From NCBI GenBank assembly GCA_013368325.1, contig JAACJK010000219.1:496001-560000 (forward strand): a DNA stretch of 64,000 nt, read 5' to 3'. The notes below the pieces were generated by a model. The model did no database searches, was not told the origin of the DNA, and worked only from the letters and a program-made list of their open reading frames with translations. This document shows, in pieces, positions 12,224 through 23,165 of the stretch. The position numbers were made by a program, and so were the translations under genes. Every line of letters starts with the position of its first letter. The stretch's first letter is position 1. The DNA is from Ephemerocybe angulata. Lineage: Eukaryota > Basidiomycota > Agaricomycetes > Agaricales > Psathyrellaceae.

Positions 12224-12957
12224 TTACAGAAACTTGGAGCTCCACAAAGCCTCACTCTTCCTAGCTTCGTCGGTTCCAGCCCCATAAATTCTTCCACTAG
12301 CTGCGAAAAGAAGGAGTCAAATCAGTATGCAGTTTCTCAACGGACCCCCATATAAATTGATTGATAATGCGTGATGGAACCCGGCGCAGAAAAGGAAAGA
12401 AGAAAGGATGGAACGGGAAGGTACTGACCAGATTTCAGCGACGATATGATTTGGATCTTGGCCGTGAACTCCTTGGTCATGAGCGACATGTCCGTGTTGT
12501 AATCGAGGCCCCTTGTGATGCCTTTGGCAATAGAATCCTTCTTCGTCTGCCCCGCATCGACCCTTCTATGTCCTTCGACCAATGCGTCGACCCATGTACT
12601 CATGGCCATCGCCCCGGCCATTCCCTCCCATTTACTGACTTCCATAATCATATTCGTCACACCACCAATTATAAGGGCGACCTCATTCTCGGTCTGCCCG
12701 ACTGCGTCCAGTCCAATCTGCATTTTTGGAAAGTGCTTCTGGATGAGGGATAAGATAGATTGGTACGACACGCCGTCTCCTGCCTGTCCGCGGCCCTGTC
12801 CGCCGCTCAGCCAGGCCTTGACCCCGTCGATGGCACTGTAGACGTCGGAGCGGAGAGTGGGGGCCATCGTTTTCTTCGACTCGTCCGAACCGACCCCACT
12901 CCCCCCTGCGCCCACGCCGCCGGGATTGACGAACTGGTTTGCCAGACTGCGGAACAT
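12224..12957 (-). CDS. Hypothetical protein, 201 aa
   Basis: Two exons, 12957-12429 and 12300-12224 (606 nt, frame closes), joined across a 128-nt intron with GT-AG ends. The start was chosen at 12957 because the protein there begins with a compact MFRSLANQF sequence; the frame stays open upstream without protein-like character. The protein has a Gly-rich head, then a mostly helical middle region with no signal peptide. I do not recognise a domain. The intron is longer than its neighbours, so the last exon is less certain than the first. Confidence 0.65.
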
Positions 12958-13326
12958 GGTGCGCTGTTGGTGGTGCTGATTGTAATACAATGGGCTACTG
13001 TAACGTGTACTGGGAGGTCGTCGGAGTGGGTCTTCGCAGCTCACAGTATGTGGAGAAAGAAAGAAAGGGCGATGGAGCTCGTGTTGTCCACACCCCGCCT
13101 CACCCCCATACACCCCACTTAGGCGCAATCGCCAACTCAATCAAGCTCATGGTGAACGCGAGGCAGCAAGATCAGGGGTCCCATTCCGTCCTGGGTGGTC
13201 ACGGAGGCCAAAAACCTACAGAATCGGACGAATTTGAAGCCCAGCTACCCAACGTAGATCAATAAGTGTCAAATAAAAGTCTGTACGAAGCGTCTGGTTC
13301 CGGAACATGATAGTCTGACGGAAAGT

Positions 13327-16300
13327 TTACACGACAGTGAAGGAAGAGGAGACCCCTGAAAATGAAGAAATCTTGCCAATGAAGGGCTTGGAATCGCCGA
13401 AGTAGCTTAGGCGGTAGGTGCCGGCTATAACAAGAAAGAGAGGTCAATAAATAGACGTCATTCGCGTTTACGAGGTAAGATACGTACCGGGTGTGCCACT
13501 CTCGATAGTCCTAGGGTACGGAGGAAGATTAGAATTTAGTCAAAGTGGTGACGGGTCTTTCTTACCAAGAAATCGTAACGGTGCTCGTACCAAGAATCTG
13601 GTCGTCCTGAAAAGTGAGCAACTTCGAAAAGACAGAGAAGTCTTGCTCTTACAGTGTTATCTCTCTTCCACTCGTAGACAGTGGATGGGTGCGAGTCGGA
13701 CTTCACAGGTTTCCACACCCCGGAATCCAGTCGATCGACGGTCAAGAATGTGCTATCTAAGCGGAGATTATTCTAGCGAAGAGAAGAGGTCGATTTAGCT
13801 ATGACAAGAAAACGCGTGTAAGTCTAACAATGAAGGAGCTACGTACCCGTGGATTCGCTCCCACAAACTTGGCCGAAACCTTCGCCCCGGCGCGATAGGT
13901 AGTGCCTGTATTCACATCTTGGACGACGGCACCGAACTTCTTGCCAATAGGCGCTGCATCGAATATCACAGCAGTCTGGTGATCTATTGTTAGACAGTGT
14001 AATGGTTTGGCTGTCGGCAGAGAACTCACCTGCAAAGAGATGGCTTTCGATGTTTGGTCTTCGGGAGCAGGGTCACTCTGCGGTGCACCACTGGCAGAGG
14101 GCCCTAGGTATGGAACCAAGCTAGTGTACTTGTCGATATACGCCTCTAAAGTGACTGCCAAAAACGCAAGGATTCAGCGCTTAATTCGGGGCAATCGAAA
14201 GAGGCTAGTCGGGCAGCAGGAAATGAACATCTACTCTACGAGCCAAACTGCGTTCGCCGTTCGGATCGTATGGAACGAAACATTGGCCAAGACAAGGTCG
14301 AATCCGAGTCAGGGTCAAGGAATTATGCGACGTACATGGACCAAATATGGTGCTAGCACCCTCATAGCGCTGTACCGAATACTCTTCACGGGTGGTGACG
14401 TAGTGCGCGTATGTGTTAGCAGGCCCAGCGACAACGACGTACGCGTCAGATCCAATGACGTTCGAGGAAATTAGTTTCGCTCGTACGGCTTCCCTGTGGG
14501 CCAGCATCGAATGCCCCCAACGCAGACGAACATGGGGCGAGATGGACGCGAGATGGGTGGCGGCGTCACGTAAGGAGGAATTGAGTACGGAACCCAGTTC
14601 ATCATCACGATAGCAAAACGACATTGGTACCCGGGATGGATAGATTTGGGTGGTGTATACAGTTCATTTCATGGGAAAAGTGCCCGAATGAATAGAATTA
14701 GAAAAGACCGCGAAAAAGAACCGTCTGGTCAGTCTGACAGAAGATGATGAAGATAATGAAAAATCACGGACCGTATTCTTCGGCCAGCCATGGTCGTGAG
14801 TTCCCCTGTTTTCCGGAGATAGGTTCAGTAAGGATCCCGCCTGATGCTGGGAATTGAGCTGGAATCGAGCGCCTACCGGGCATGATGAGCATGACTGAGT
14901 AAAATAAACGGACAGTCAAAAGACACACGTAACCGGAATCGGCGGAAATGGGGGAGAAATGTAAGTATGTTGGCCAGAAACAGGATGTGACACCGACGTA
15001 CCAAAGTTTCCAACTCGGAGCATCTGAATATCGACACGATTTGGAGCCCACTCGTAAGGCAGGTGCGCAGCCCCCTTATCAGTGATGAACCGAATGATGA
15101 GACGATGGACTTTGTCTTTTTCACAAGGGACTAGAGCGTCGGGGAACTCACTGTATTCAGAAGAATCGGTTTAGGATGTTGGCAGCCTTTCTGTTCTGCG
15201 CTTGGTACAGGCGTTACAGCGCCTGAATCAACGGAGGGGGAGGCATTCCGCGATGGGAAGATGGTGCGAGGGATAGAAGTCAAACGTTAATACGTCAAAA
15301 GTCAATGTCAGTGTTAGTTTTCTTAGACGCCCGTGAAATATGACCTTTTACGATCTCCCAGAAAGGGTTCCTAATAGAAGACACTGATCAGTACGCTTTC
15401 GTCCATATTATTGGGAACGATGATCACGCACTGAGGCTGAGACGTGTTCGACCCTTGAGTGAAATCGAGAAGACCAGGACCATCACTAAGTGTGTGTAGA
15501 CTTCGTCAAACATCCAGGTAAACCGGAAAAGAATGTCGGCTTACGTGGTTCCACCCGCAAAGCCATAGCCTAAGATGAACCATCAGCCATTCATGGAATC
15601 ATTATAACACCTGCAGCAGGACATCCTTACCCAAAGCAGCTGGGCAAGTCGAGACCAGTGTTCCGTTTGGAAGTGCAAACCCGTGAGTGGCCCTTTGATA
15701 CACGTTTTAGGGTCAGAATGAGGGGCGATTCAAGATAAGAGAACACGAACATCTCAAGATAGACATGAATACTTCGAACGGTCCCACTCACAGCGCTGAG
15801 AGGTCCGTTCATGATCTTCTGCGCACCTCGGAACTGGATGTCACCGATGATTCTGTTCGATTCGAAGTCGGAGACACGGAATCCGGGGCCTCTAAAAGTC
15901 GATAATACGCATGGGGTCAGTAAGATAGAAGTGAGGGATTGACATTGCGAATAGAAGTGCACGAGAGGACGATCACATACCTTCCGCGACAATCCTGTAC
16001 AGTACCCCCACAGGTCGAGTGGTCAGGATCACATGGTTGACCGTCCCACTCCTTGCCCGGACTTTGGCAAACGGGACCTAAACTGCGTGCGGGTTAAAGG
16101 TGGCCACTCTGCCGAAAGGGGCGAGTGCGGCTCACGTATTGGGTGAAGTATCACCGACATTGGCTACATTCTAAGATTAGCCTTTGAAGAATAAAGAAGG
16201 AAGGCGATTTGACTTACATTGCGTGAAACCCGCCACAAAAGTTGTGTTTCCTGGCATTGCGTTGGGCTCAACAGAGGTTTCGTAGAGGAATGCAGCCATC

Positions 16301-17328
16301 CCTTTGTTGTCTGAGCTAACGAGAGTGTTGTTCTGGAGGCAAAGCTTCAGATTGGAGCAGAGTTTCAAAGAATCCAAGCCTACGATATACAAGCTCGTCC
16401 CATGGACGGGGAAGAAGCTTAGAAGCCCCCGCGCATTCCCATTCTGATCATCAAATCTGAGGACCGTCATGTCTTTGTCGACGTCATATGAGTATTTTGC
16501 CCTCTCTTCTGCGGGATTCGCGAGGTAGGCGGTGGGTGACCTATTGATGTTGGCGTCAAGAACCGTGGCGTTCCCTAACTTCAGACTTCCAGGGGCCAAA
16601 GAGGAATGAGCACGTTGAACAGCTCGAACAGTTCCTGCGACGATTGCATCGGCTGTCTGCTTAACATAGCCCAGGGATGTGATCTGCGGCAACAGGTTCT
16701 CGCAGTATCCACCAACACCAGCATGTGAGTGAGTTGCTACAAAGGCAACGTTATCCTTGCTGTAGACACCCGGATACTTGGAAGATAGTTCCCGAATGAT
16801 GCTTCGGCGAACACCTGTGTCACCCATCCCAATGTCTATAACGAACCTCAGTATAGATATCCGTTCAAATCCCCGGAAATCGAGAGCCTACCTGCGTTGA
16901 TGAATACAACACGATTGCTCGGAGAGGCAGCATCAGCCACTATAAAAGCGCGGCTCCGCTGCCTCATATGCAGGCCAGTCCCAACCTGACCTAGTGAGGC
17001 ATAACCCTAGTAACGTAGTCAATTTGTCTGGGCCGACTGAACCGAGGACGTAAATGATGGTACCATGAGATTGGTCTCAACTACGGGGCTGCGAACCACT
17101 GTTGTCAGCCTTCCTGCTCTTCCACTGATGACATGTAACCCATGGACAAACCCAGTAACGTCGCCGACACCTAAGAGTGGTTACTCGCTGAGCCGTATGG
17201 CCTGATCATTGAGGAAGACACGTACCTAGCCCCAGTAAATACTGCCCCGCTACTAGTTGTACTCCATTCTGCTGAAATATCGACGCCGAAACCAAGAAAG
17301 CTGTGATGGAGAGGAGACCGTTCCACAT
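13327..17328 (-). CDS. Neutral/alkaline ceramidase
   Basis: An intron-rich gene whose pieces follow the neutral ceramidase family order. A hydrophobic signal-like start is followed by GQYLLGLG. Then come VGDVTGPVVETNLMGYA (two splice junctions), QVGTGLHMRQRSRAFIV, DIGMGDTGVRRS, THSHAGVGGY (metal-binding His region), a VSSDNKG block, GELTTMAGRR (near 14,790) and YAHYVTTREEY. The C-terminal immunoglobulin-like domain ends at the stop at 13327-13329. The enzyme hydrolyses ceramide to sphingosine and fatty acid at neutral to alkaline pH and is zinc-dependent, usually secretory or membrane-attached. The start at 17328 gives a signal peptide directly; an in-frame ATG at 17412 would add 28 residues. 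Exon junctions between about 15,050 and 16,180 were not all resolved. Confidence 0.92.
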
Positions 17329-17412
17329 AGCGTGAAATAACGATCTCAAGAGGTCAACGAAGTTCGAAGGCAAGCTCGAACCACCGTGGAACGACAGAGA
17401 AGACACCGTCAT

Positions 17413-18373
17413 TATCCTGATGGTCTATATAGTGAGTGGGGAAAAGGTGTGCCAGGCATGAGAAAGGGCCAGGATCCTCAAGCACCGAAGCTGCCTCAGC
17501 CGCGTGTTGCACTCCATCACAAGGGAGGCCAACGCGCGGTTGAGACCCTGAATAAGGGAGGTCTTCCGCCGTTCCTTCGTCATAGGATGCGTTACTCCGC
17601 AGAAACAGCTTCAAAGAACAGTCCTTCTCAACCCCACGGTCGACATCTGCTGATACTGTAATCAGTGATGCCGACCTGTTGCGAAGCAGCAGACCTTGTC
17701 TTCCTCTGTCTAAAAGGCGGGGTTCTTCCTGTTACTACACCCAGGCTCTCTGGCTTCACTGGGCAAACTCGCGGATCGCTCAAACAGGCGCAAAATCCGA
17801 AGGCGGTTCGTGATTGGTCTTCAATATAGACGGTGGAAACTGGTGGCGAGCACGAGGCATAACCTGCTGTTCAGGGGATTCAGCCATTAAGTCATGATGA
17901 TGTAGTCAGCCCTGAAGCAAAGATGTGTGTTAAAGGAAGTATGGAAATGGTTCGTTGTCTGGAGGACTTTCGCCCGCGGCTGTTGGCATGCACCCTCCTC
18001 CGACGAGCCAAAACACATTGTGAATGCAATTCTGAGAAGAACCACGTACACTGACGTAGACGGATCCGTTCCAAAGATAAAACCCGTAGTTCGTCTCCAC
18101 CCTCTTTCTAATCACTGCTGGTAGATGCCGTTTAAATGGCGTTTAAATCCGAGCCTTCGCGACATGGATGTCCCGCAGCGACGTTAACACATCCCGTGGG
18201 CCTCATAAGTCACAGTGGGATACTACCGTCAACCCTCTAATAACACGTTTTGCATATCTGTGATCGTTGTCAGCGCATGTGGGTCTGCTTCGCGGACGAC
18301 TTCGAACCGACCATATATACCGCAGGTCGCGGAGATAGGAAAGTCGTGACGAACCGAAAGTCCAGTTCGCGCG
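17413..18373. other. Intergenic region
   Basis: Upstream DNA of the ceramidase gene and 3' flank of the 123-aa protein gene. No gene or repeat recognised. Confidence 0.45.
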
Positions 18374-18806
18374 CTATGGCTTCTCCTCGTTGAAAGCACT
18401 TTTAACTGGAGAATAACCAAAACTTTGAGTCACACAAATGCGCTGAATATGATATAACAGGCGTACGTTTCTCCAAGTCCCTCTTATCCCATTCGCTCAG
18501 CTCGTCCTCCTCCTTCGGCATCTTCCTGCCATAGAACACGTCCGTCCAGCTCAGCTTGACTTCAGGTAGAATCCTATCGTCGCTATCAGCCTTTGCGGGT
18601 CTCGCAAGCTTCTTCAGCCGTTCAACCTCTTCCCAGGGAACAGGCTTTGGTGACCGTAGATGTTCCCGGATTTGCTTGAGGATGCTCTCGCGTGTTTGGA
18701 TACGCGTACGATCTTCCTCTGCCACTTTCTTCGCGTTCACAACATTTATAGAGATAGAGGTTACCGCGAGGGCATAGATGGCATGAGGGAGGTATGGAGA
18801 AACCAT
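18374..18806 (-). CDS. Small conserved-looking protein, 123 aa, one N-terminal membrane segment
   Basis: Exons 18806-18467 and 18405-18374 (372 nt, frame closes) around a 61-nt GT-AG intron. Residues 1-24 are hydrophobic, beginning MVSPYLPHAIYALAV, and could be a membrane or mitochondrial import segment. They are followed by a charged amphipathic helix (about residues 28-80, many Glu, Arg and Lys) and a short acidic tail. Such layouts are common in small mitochondrial or ER membrane proteins. I do not recognise a named family. Confidence 0.75.
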
Positions 18807-18985
18807 TGAAACTGTTCACGTTCAAGTTGAATTGACGCCCGGCGGATGCGGATTTGTCCTCCCGTGAGAATCAGTTTCTATATTCTGCGGGTCATGGTTT
18901 CGATCCCCAATAGTCCCCAATGCAGTCAGTGCATTTTTTTCAGAGTAACTTGCTACGCAGGCAACAACACAGCCCGTCTATCTAG

Positions 18986-21900
18986 TCATAAACCGGAGGA
19001 AGTAGAAGGCTTGGGGGTGTAGTCTATGCTCTTAGATACTGCGTAGTCGGCGCTAGGACGGTGCTCCCATTCCGTCTGTCCGTAAGGAAGGAACCGCACA
19101 ACACTCCGATGCCTTCCTTCGCCAGCTAGGACACAGTCAGGGCAACGGCACGTATATGTAACCAGGGTGAACGACCATCCTGAGTTCTCAATGCCCCCAT
19201 AGCAATGAGCCAACAGGAGCTCTGCGTGTACCATCGACTTCCTCCTCAGCGAGTGGGCCAGCAAAATGATGGTCTCCTGGTCCTCTAATCTTTGACAAAA
19301 AGCCCCAGTGTCTAGCTTGCTGGCTGCGGAGAGCATTAGCCTAGCTGCAATAAGGGACCCTTCAGTAAAGGAGTGACGCAGGGCCTTCCGGATAGTAGCA
19401 GGGGTCAACGATTTGTGACTGAGGAGCATCCTGATGGTCTCCATCTGAAGCGGTGCGGCTATCGTGTAGTCGGTTGCAAGCATGAGGTCCAAAGCAGTCA
19501 ATTTATGGCCATTGCGCAGGTTGATATCCAGCCCGGGTTGGGAGAGAAGGATATCAACTGCAAATCGTCGATCCCATGGCGCCAACCAACCCGGCTCGTT
19601 AGACGTGCACGCTCGCATGAACGCGGACCGGCCGCGATCGTCCTGGGCGTTGATGTACTGAGCGTCAACGCAAGGTTGGGAAAGGACGAATTCAATTTTG
19701 GCCGGCGAGCGACATTCTGCTGCGCGCATTAGCACCGTAATTCCATGTTTATCCCGCTGGAGGATATCGATGGTAGGTTCAACCGCGAGTAGTCGTATTA
19801 GAAAGTCGGCTCCCTCGCCATACTCATGGCCAGCCGCCCACCAGAACACGGACCTTCCTCCATCATCTTGGGCTTGTACATCACAGCCGGCCGCGAGTAG
19901 AAGGTCCAGAAGTTCGAGAGAAAAGTAACCGACACTGGAGTTCCGGTGGAATAGCTGCATCAAAGCTGTTGCTCCCCTGGAGTTGGTTCGGCGAATGAGG
20001 CTAGGGTCGCGAGCGAGAAACCATCGGATAGTGTCTTCGTGCTTATGCATGCATGCATCCATAAAGGCGTTGAATGCTGCATCTGGGTAGAATGCCTTCA
20101 TGTCGAGCGAAGGGAATTTAGACACAAGGAATTGGGCGATGGAATTTCCATTACTTGGATTGTTGCAAGTGTAGTACATTGCCGTTGCCATCTCTTTCTC
20201 GTTAAGAGGGGTCGCGGCTTCCTGGCACGTTATGACAAGCCGCACCATGTTCTCGTTCGAAAAAGCGCATGCTGTCATGAGAGGGGTCCTTCCACGATTA
20301 TCCCGGACAGAGAAAATATTATGGGGTGAAAAAGCAAGGTCAGTCTGCTCAGCTGGGCTGACGGGTGGGGAAGGACGCAGTGATGTGGGATTCTGAGCCA
20401 ATTCACGATTTCGAGACAGGGATATGAGATCCTGAACCAGTTCGGGGTTTTGAAAATACGAAGAAACCGCGAAATGGAGGGCAGTTGACGCACGAAAATC
20501 AGCGGCCTGGGCAAAGACATCGATTTCCCTATGTGATGTCAAAAGAGCTCGAAGAGCGTCAAGTTGGCCTGTAATTGCAGCGTGGTGGATGGGGGTATAG
20601 TTCTTATACGCCTCAGATTGTCGGTACGGAACTTCGCCTGAGTTGATGACATTGACGAGTCCAAAGCGTGCGGCCAAGTCCAGCCCAGTCAGTCGGCCAG
20701 GAGCCCCTCGGATGTCGGCGGGATACGTGGTGCACTTGGAAAGGAACGATATTATGTGCGGGTGGAGGTCACCGGAGCCGTCAGACATCTTAGCATGATT
20801 CCAACAGTTCCTATACGCGTATGGTGTGAGGTCGGGGAAAGCATCGGCACTGTATGCTATGCGGCTCGGGCTGGATACGTCCCATGACTCCACTTTGGCG
20901 CCGGTGAGCTGGACTAGGCATGCGACCGAAAGTAAGGTGTGAGGGCTAGGAAGGTCAGGGAAAGCGATGGTTTGCAAGAATTCCTGGGTTGTGTAGTCTA
21001 TTTGTTCGGGTTTTGTCAGGGAGTGGAAGCCAAATAGGATGGAACTGCTCACGTATAAATCGCACTTGGTTTCGACCTTCCACCGTCACCAGTCCACAGC
21101 ACAAAGATAACATTACTGTGACTGGTATCGTATCGTCGACGTCAAAGGCAAGGTTCTCGTAGGAGAACGTCAGGGCCTGCTGAAGCATTTCAACTGTTAT
21201 CGTCTCGTAGGCATGCAAAATCCATAGAAAGATCCGCCTTGCGATCGATACATCTTCCTCAGACTGTGCTTCGATCCGCTCCATAGTTCGTCGATACATT
21301 TCATTGACCCCAGAAGGTAAAGCCTCTAACGCCTTGAACAAACTGTTGACCGAGCTCGATGTTCTGAGAAGTTCCATCTGCAGGGAGGCAACGAGAAACC
21401 TGGTTCGTGTGTGTAAGAAAGATTGCGGCGAAAATGCTAAGAGTATACAACATACATTCCCTTCGATTTCTCCTTGATGCGAGAAGACAACCTGTCGATC
21501 AATCCAGCGTTGCCTCGCAAAATGGCCTTGAGCCTTGCACTCTTGTTTATCTTATCCAGGACGAGCAGGCCTATGTCTTCTGTGCGAGCCTGGATCGAAA
21601 GGAATATGGCGTCCGGTGTGTAGCAAGTAAACAGATCCAGAGGTCGAGACACAATCAAGAGGCTGACGCCTAGCGAGGGCAAAGTCTGCAACAGGGCTTC
21701 CTTTATCTCGTCGTCGACCTCGTCGAGGCCGTCTACTACCACGAAGACCTTCTCTAAAGCACTGCAGACGCTGCGCAGCGCTGATTCCAGTTCGAGTTCC
21801 GTGATGTTGTCGCCAGTCTTGAGGTGGTGCTCGTAGAGTGGTGCGATATGGGGGTAGGCTACTTCCCAGTGGGATTCGACAAGTTGGCTCAGTAGGGAGG

Positions 21901-22608
21901 CGAGTATATCAGGGTACGACCGACGCTCGCTATATCGTAGGTAGGCGTATACCACAGCGACATCTTCTCGACCACTGAATCGATGTTGGAGGTCGTAGAT
22001 GGATACCGATCTACGAACATTGGTGTCAGACGGAGCAGAAGACTGGGTAGCACGCGACTTACACCAGTACTGTCTTCCCTGACCCCGCTATACCAGTCGA
22101 CAGAGGTTTCAGCAATGTTACCCGAAGAAACATGGGCAGATCAAGCATACGCACGCATTCCGGTGGCCCAGATGATGACATATTTCTCTTGAACGAAGCG
22201 AGCAAACTCGTCCGATTGGATGAACCATGTCACTGTTCCTGGTGTCCGCTGAGCGAGGGCGGTGAGATGGATCTCTCTAAAACTCGGGCCCTTCAACCAT
22301 TGTGTGATCGCAGCTTTATCAACTTGTGCCCGAGTTACACTTCGACTATAAGGAATGCTATCAGGTGGACATACTGTTACGAGTCCTGTGCTCCGTTGAA
22401 GGCACTGTTCCATAGTGTATATTCGTTACATTGTGAGTAACAACATTGTCCCTGCCGGCGAAGGAGGCAGATGCGATGGTGAAGTCCCGAGCTCCTGTAA
22501 ATGCTTGAGTCCCCTCGTGCTGACTGGCTAGAAGACATGGTTACGGATGAAGGCCATTCAGAAGGAATGGGGACACGTACCTGGTATCGTATGTCCGTCT
22601 CGCTCCAT
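18986..22608 (-). CDS. NACHT-ankyrin STAND receptor (fungal NLR)
   Basis: Seven-exon model, 1093 aa: 22608-22581, 22527-22381, 22322-22155, 22087-22063, 22010-21456, 21399-21053 and 20997-18986 (3282 nt, frame closes at every junction). A short N-terminal region contains FTGARDFTIASASF followed by a GRDN/THNV/NIHYG stretch. The NACHT domain follows: P-loop GMPGSGKTVL, split by an intron at 22154-22088, and Walker B VFVVVDGLDEVDD. A winged-helix-like region precedes more than ten ankyrin-like repeats (exon 20997-18986) and a Cys-rich tail with CRCPDCV. Fungal NACHT proteins act in non-self recognition and programmed cell death. Ligand sensing by the ankyrin array and nucleotide-driven oligomerisation are inferred from the family. 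The N-terminal effector is unusually short, with no HET, lipase or peptidase domain visible. Confidence 0.92.
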
Positions 22609-22953
22609 GCCCGTCAACAGGGTATCATAGGCCGGCTTTATGACCGTTGCCTTCAAAACAGTTAAGGTGAGAGTAAGAACCCGGAATGTACTGGCATGCT
22701 GTGCAACCCTGGCTCCCAAATAAGTTCAAATCGGAGACTTTTGCTGTGACATGAAGGAGAGATTAGGCGCCTTCTTGCTACAAAACACAAGAACTTTCAA
22801 AATTCTCTCTTTCTTCAGAGAAGGAAAGGATATTGGAAGGAACCCCAGAAGCTTCGTGGTAACGGTGGAAAGCAAAAGCAAAGTGGTGGCAAAAATCCGG
22901 GTCCCGGAGGCTGGAGCAGCTCCGCCGGCCGGAGGCCCAAGGGTGAAACTGGC
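22609..22953. other. Intergenic region upstream of the NLR gene
   Basis: Short promoter-side DNA for the minus-strand NLR gene, ending at the tRNA terminator. The 83-codon plus-strand open frame at 22751-23002 overlaps the tRNA and is not supported. Confidence 0.45.
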
Positions 22954-22957
22954 AAAA
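22954..22957 (-). terminator. RNA polymerase III terminator of tRNA-Ala
   Basis: A TTTT run on the minus strand a few bases past the tRNA 3' end, as expected for Pol III termination. Confidence 0.75.
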
Positions 22958-22960
22958 GAC

Positions 22961-23034
22961 TGGACACATTGGGAATTGAACCCAACACCTCTCGCATGCT
23001 AAGCGAGCGTGATAACCAACTACACCATGTGCCC
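22961..23034 (-). tRNA. tRNA-Ala (anticodon AGC), intronless
   Basis: The minus strand folds as a full cloverleaf. The acceptor stem GGGCACA pairs with TGTGTCC with one G-U. The D arm carries GTAGTTGG. The anticodon stem CTCGC/GCGAG holds loop TTAGCAT (anticodon AGC), and the T arm TTGGG/CCCAA holds loop TTCAATT. The discriminator is A. There is no intron. Confidence 0.92.
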
Positions 23035-23165
23035 TGTTATGCTTAGGCGCTCCCCAGCATCCTCGTTGAGAGCAGAAGGAAGCAAGAGGAGGAAAAAGAA
23101 AGCGAAAGGAAAGGCTAGGTAGGTGTCACACTACATATGTACACAACCAATGCATAGTAGAAACA

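Noticed and set aside
22751..23002. 83-codon plus-strand frame
   Set aside because: It runs into the tRNA-Ala gene and has no recognisable content.
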